Source: Cyanophora paradoxa (lineage: Eukaryota; Glaucocystophyceae; Cyanophorales; Cyanophoraceae). From it: DNA of 64,000 bases. Shown one piece after another: positions 59,477 to 64,000 of this stretch; the first letter of the stretch is position 1, and every line of letters begins with the position of its first letter. The DNA is taken from contig QPMI01000429.1 in the NCBI GenBank assembly GCA_004431415.1, positions 124,001-188,000 of the forward strand, written 5' to 3'. The notes under the pieces are model-generated. The model had not been told where the DNA came from. It saw only the letters and a program-made list of their open reading frames with translations, and did not search any database. Both the position numbers and the translations under genes were made by a program.

Positions 59477-62400
59477 CGGATCGATGTCATTCGGAGGGAC
59501 CGGCGCCGTCCGGCGGCGGTGCGCCGGCCGGGCCCTGGGCGCCGGCTGGGGAGGGGGATCTTGCGAAGTAGATAGCCTGCGGAGCGGGACCGTGAGCGCC
59601 GGCGAGAGGTGATGCGGGGGGGCGGGGCGGGGCGGGGGCACCGTAGGGGAGGGAGGCGGCGGCGGGGGCGAGGGAGAGGGCCCAGAGGGTTGGGGGCAGG
59701 GGCACGGTGTCGAACCAGGGCCCGCCGAGCTGGACGATGGCGGCCTGGACGGCGGCCGAGGCGAGGAGGATGGCGACGAACAGCGGGTTCCGCCCCAGGC
59801 CCTCCAGCACCGACCCGTCCCCGTCCTCCAGCTTCCGGCAGTTCACCTCGTTCGCCAGCTGCCGTCCCGCCCCGGCCCTCAGCGGCGCCGGCGGGACGGG
59901 GCCGGGGTGCGGGCCTGGCAGAAGACGAAGGCGTTGAAGAGGACGGTGTTGACGACCTCGGGGCTCCCCGCCTCCGGGCCCGCCACCGCCGGCAGCAGCG
60001 CCCCGCCCAAATACAGCAGCGGGAACAGGAAGGCCAGCTGCGCGCGGGCGGAGGCACAGGTCAGGGACGAAGGTGGCGGGGGGCGCGGGGCGGGACGGGC
60101 CTGGAAGGCGGCGTGGCCGACGATGGCGCGGGCCATGGCCGGCGAGATGAGGCGCTCCCCGGGGGCCTGCGGGGCCCGCGCCAGCAGCGCCGCCGTCGGC
60201 CGCTCCGTCCCTGCCCCGGCCCTCAGCCGAGGAAGGCGCGCGGGGCGTGAGGCGCGGGGCGGGCAGGAGGCCCGGGCACCGAGGGCGAGGGCGCCGAGGG
60301 AGTCCATAATCATGTTCACCCAGAGTAGCTGCGGGCCGGGCAGGCGCGCCCAAGCTCAGATGCGTCGAATGGCGCCGGCCGGGGGGCAGTGCGGGCGGGG
60401 CGGGGCGGTGCGGGCCTGGGTTGGCTTGAGGGGCGTCCCCATGTCGGTGACGGCGGCGACGAGGGCGACGGAGAGGGCGACGACGTTGACGGTGAGCTGG
60501 AACTGCACGAACTTGCGGATGTTGTCGTACACGCAGCGCCCCCACAGCACCGCGTTCACGATCGACGTGAAGTTGTCGTCCATCAGCACGATGTCCTGTC
60601 CACGATGTCAGAGGGGGCGGGGGTGGCGGGGGCGCGGGGCGAGGGGCCGGGGCGGACGGAGGCTTCCTTGGCGACCTCGGTGCCGGAGAGGCCCATGCTG
60701 AGCCCGACGTCGGCCTCGCGCAGCGCCGGCGCGTCGTTCGTCCCGTCCCCCGTCACCGCCACCACCTCGCCCCGGCCCCGCAGCCGCCGCACCAGCGCCA
60801 GCTTGTCCGTCGGCGACGCCCGCGCCAGCACCTGCGGGCGGGGCGGGACGGGCTCGGAGGCGAGAGGGGCGGGGCATCGGGCGGGCGGGCGGGCCTGGAG
60901 GCGGGGGAGGACAGCGGTGTCGAAGTCGGGGCGGGCGAGGGCGGCCTGCAGCTCCTCCCCCGTGAGCGCCAGCCCGCCCTCCGTCATGATCCCGCACTCC
61001 CGCGCGATGTGCACCGCCGTCAGCGCGTCTGGCCCCCGCCGTCGGCCCGCGGGTCGCCCGTGAGGGAGGGGAGGGCCGGGGCGGCGCACTGTCGCCGGTG
61101 CACATGCGGACGGTGATGCCGGCGCGCTTGCAGGCCTCCACCGCCGCCGGCACCTGCGGGGCCCTCAGAGGCGAGCGAGCCGAGGCGGGAGCGCTGCGCG
61201 GGGCGCCGCGCCTCCTTGCGGACAGGGTCCTTGATGCCGACGAAGGCGAGGAAGGTGAGGGGCCCGCCCGGCGCCCGGGGCCTCCCACGCCGCCCGCCAT
61301 CCTCTTCCGCCTCCGCGTACGCGAGGCAGAGCGTCCGCAGGCCTGCGGCTGTCAGAGGCGGGCGGCGGGCGAGGGCGGCGGGGCGGGCGGGGGCGGGGCA
61401 CCGGAGGCGGCCATGCGCTCGACCTCCGCGAGGAGCGCCTCCCGCTCCGCCGGCCCCAGCGGCCCCTCCCGCCCGTCCGGCCCCGCCGCCCGCTCGCACC
61501 GCGCCAGCAGCCGCTCCGGCGCCCCTTCACGTGCAGCCGAACCGCCATCCTCCTGCGCGCGTCGAGGGAACGTCGAGCGGAGCGGGGCGGCGGCGCGGGC
61601 GGCGTGGCGCTGACCGTGCGGACGATGGTGGTCATGGACTTGACCGCGGAGGAGAAGGGGAAGACGGCGCGGAGGCGGCCCCGCGGCGGGCGGCGGCGAG
61701 CTCGGCGGCCCGAGCCCGCTCGCGCTCGAGCCACGCGAGAAGGACGCACTCCGTGCGGCTCCCGACGCGCTCGAGGCCCCGAGGGGAGCGCCGCCACGCT
61801 CGCCGTCGAGTTGAGCGCCACCCTCCCGCAGCAGCGCGCGTCCGCCCGGGGAGGGAGGCGAGGGCGGGCTGGGCCCCGCCGCCCCCGCGCGCCACTCGAC
61901 GACGCTCATGCGGTTCTCCGTCAGCGTGCCCGTCTTGTCGCTCAGGATGTCTGCCCGCGCCGCCCCGTCAGCCGGGCCGCAGAGACGCGCCCCGCCCAGC
62001 AGAGACGCGCGCACTGGTGGCGCCGCCATCGTCTCCGCCGCGTCCAGGTGCCTCACGAGTTCTGCGGGCGGCCGTCCGCGTCGGACGCGGCGCGAGAGGC
62101 GCGGGGGCTGGAGGCGGGGCGGGCGGGCACCTGGTCGGCGAGCATGGCGCGGACGGAGTACGCCAGCGAGACGGTCACGCCACTGCGGCGCGGCTCGGTC
62201 GAGAGACAGCCGGGCCGGGCCGGGGCGGGGGCCGGGGCCGGGGCGGGGCGGGGGCGCACGGGCAGGCCCTCTGGGACGGCCATGACGAGGATGGTGACCC
62301 CGTGATGAAGAAGGAGAGCAGCGTCGACGCGTCCGTCGCGTCCAGCGCCTCCCGCCCGCCTGCGAGGAGGGGGTGGGGGGAGGAGGGGGGTAGAGGCGCG

Positions 62401-64000
62401 AGACCCGCACCCCGACGTCGAGGCCCAGCGGACGCAGAGGGCGGCGACGGTGAGCACCGCCGCCGCGAGGCCCACCCGCCCGATCGCTGTGCGAGGGAGA
62501 GGCTCGGGCGGGCCGGGGGACGGGCGAGCGCGAGGAGGAGGGGTCACCTCGGCGTGACCTCGGCTTCTTCTGCAGCGGCGTCTTCCGCTCGTCGTCCCGC
62601 TCTGCCGCCGCGGCCGGCCCGCCGATCAGACGGGGCCCGAGGGGGCGGGCCGCGGGCGCACCGCGGAGGCGGCCATGGCGGAGCCCATGCGCGTGCCTCG
62701 CCGACGGCCGTCACGAGCATGCGGCCCACGCCCGTGCACACCTGCGCGCCCCGGCGCGGCGTGGGCCTGCGGCCTTGCTCTCAGCGGCCTGCCGGGGGAC
62801 CTGGGTGCCGGCGAGGAGGAGGGGGCTGGCGGGCCCTTCTTGACGGCGTCGCTCTCGCCCGTGAGCCGCTCTCGTCCGCCTCCAGCCGAAGCCCCGCCAC
62901 CAGCACCCCGTCCGCAGGCACCTGCCCCAGAGTCAGGGGGAGAGGGGGGAGTGGGGGGGGGTACGGGGGCGGGCCTGGTCGCCGCCTCGAGGAGGACGAG
63001 GTCGCCCACCACCAGCTCCGACGCCTGCACCTGTACCCCGGCGTCGGGGAGGGGGCGGGGCGGCAAGGCGGGGCGGGGGTACGGCGTGCTCGCGGGGGCG
63101 CCGCCGCGGACGACGCGGGCGCGGCGGTCGTTCTTCACGCGGTTCAGCGCCCGGAACTGCGCCTCCTTCCTGCGGCGGCGGGGCTCAGAGGGGCCGCGGG
63201 GGCTGCCGGAGCCGGAGCCGGGCGGGGTGCGGGCGCGCGTGTAGTTGTTGGCGGCGGTGACCGCCGAGACGAGGGCCACGGCGCCCAGGATGGAGACCCC
63301 GTCCACCCAGGGGGTACCCCCTCGTGCGGCACCACGACCATCGCCGCCCCGGCGCCTCCCGCGGGCCCTCGCGGCCTCCGCCTGCACCTCCTCCACCCCC
63401 GGCGGCGCGCCGGCGCCGGCGGCGGGCCTGCGTGCGTTCGGCGGCGGCGGCGGCGGGGCGGGGCGGGGCGGAGGGGAAGGCTTGGAGGCGGCGCACGGGC
63501 CCTGTGTGGCGAGGGAGACGGCGATGGAGACGCCGGCGGCGGCGACGAGGATGCGCAGCGTGCCGTCCTGCAGCGCCTCCCACAGCAGCGACCCGAACGA
63601 CCGGCCGCCGCCTCCGCCACCGCGTTCGCCCCGCCCCTGCCCCCGCGTCGGCCACCCGACGGCCCGCGGCGGAGAGCGCGTTCAAAGCGCTTCTGCGCAC
63701 CGCGCGCGGCGCTCGGCGATGGCGGCGGGGTCGTCGGGGAGGCCGTCCAACGCGTCGCTCCCGAGCCGCCGCGCCAGCTCCTCCGGCGGCTCCGGTGCAG
63801 CCTGCGGGGCGCCCGCCGGCGCCGACGAGGCCGGCCGCGGACCCGCCGGCCGCTCGGGCGCCGCATCCGCGACGGCCTGCGCATACGATTCGAACGCGGC
63901 GGTTCGGAGGGCGCGTCGGCGATCGGGCGCGGGGGCGCGCGGGGCCGTGCAGCAGCACTCACGTGCTCCGAGGACACCACAAAGCGCTCGGGTGCCTCCG
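59377..64000 (-). CDS. Plasma-membrane-type (P2B, PMCA) Ca2+-ATPase, N-terminus beyond window, C-terminus replaced by viral TIR
   Basis: Ca2+ export pump. From the right edge: an exon ending ERFVVSSEH, then [20 protein letters not shown], then TM1 [22 protein letters not shown]2 [19 protein letters not shown], actuator motifs [17 protein letters not shown] and [17 protein letters not shown]4 [13 protein letters not shown], the phosphorylation site [45 protein letters not shown]5 with [17 protein letters not shown], and [17 protein letters not shown]. The last splice (acceptor near 59578) gives [12 protein letters not shown], family-typical. That frame reads into the TIR and ends at 59377, adding 32 residues ([13 protein letters not shown]...) in place of the original 26. 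No calmodulin-binding tail is evident. Introns show GGGGC arrays on the plus strand. Confidence 0.85.
59477..59482. repeat. Target-site duplication, right (CGGATC)
   Basis: Identical to 35259-35264; see the provirus entry. Confidence 0.85.

Noticed and set aside
59487-59640. ATPase frame ending at 59487 (…GAGPSE), just outside the viral insertion
   Set aside because: That frame reads through the last intron unspliced. Using the GTGCCC...CCGCAG intron gives GYLLRKIPL, typical of the family, and a frame that crosses the insertion site.

Overview
The window is a piece of a GC-rich, intron-dense nuclear genome from a microbial eukaryote, most likely a unicellular alga. The support is a four-domain voltage-gated cation channel, a PMCA-type Ca2+-ATPase, short introns, and an integrated polinton-like virus (PLV). 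The exact lineage cannot be read from the sequence; haptophyte or pelagophyte is only a guess. Host introns are mostly 50-110 bases, GT-AG, with a CTGAC/CTCAC-like branch site close to the 3' AG and arrays of CCCCG on the sense strand.

Host part, left to right: cation channel (about 556-8656, minus); DDX10/Dbp4-like DEAD-box helicase (8926-12779, minus); a WrbA-type flavoprotein starting 36 bases away on the other strand (12816-14592, plus); repeats; an F-box/LRR protein (16384-18975, minus); an ABHD1/3 (EMB8-like) alpha/beta hydrolase (19270-21770, plus); a broken Cys/His-cluster gene (22025-22650, minus); a proline-rich RING protein (23073-24679, plus); a 10 kb repeat-rich stretch with a Cys-rich gene (28850-30407, plus) and a complete non-autonomous CACTA transposon (31664-33455, TAGTG/CACTA ends, ATG target duplication); and, after the provirus, a PMCA Ca2+-ATPase (minus) that runs off the right edge.

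The main object is a complete 24.2 kb integrated PLV at 35265-59476. It has about 0.86 kb terminal inverted repeats and a perfect 6-bp target-site duplication (CGGATC, 35259-35264 and 59477-59482). Base composition falls sharply inside it and its genes lack introns. It encodes a zinc-finger protein inside each TIR, a Dam-like methyltransferase (frameshifted), an AdoMet decarboxylase homologue, a double DUF5710-like protein, a retrovirus-type integrase (frameshifted), a 1436-residue polymerase-SF1 helicase-HNH fusion, an AT-hook protein, small coiled-coil proteins, the packaging ATPase, the double-jelly-roll major capsid protein, two divergently transcribed penton/minor-capsid-like proteins, a patatin-like phospholipase with a discoidin-like tail, and a 6.5 kb fibre module. 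That module holds a membrane-anchored fibre broken into frames, a repeat-bearing fibre, a C1q-like knob protein and a phage-type small protein.

The provirus sits inside the last coding exon of the PMCA gene. It separates the final 26 codons (now at 35177-35258) from the rest and gives the pump a new 32-residue tail read from the viral TIR. Core replication and capsid genes are open, while the integrase, methyltransferase, long fibre and one TIR gene carry single-base frameshifts. The copy is therefore either decaying or affected by homopolymer sequencing errors.
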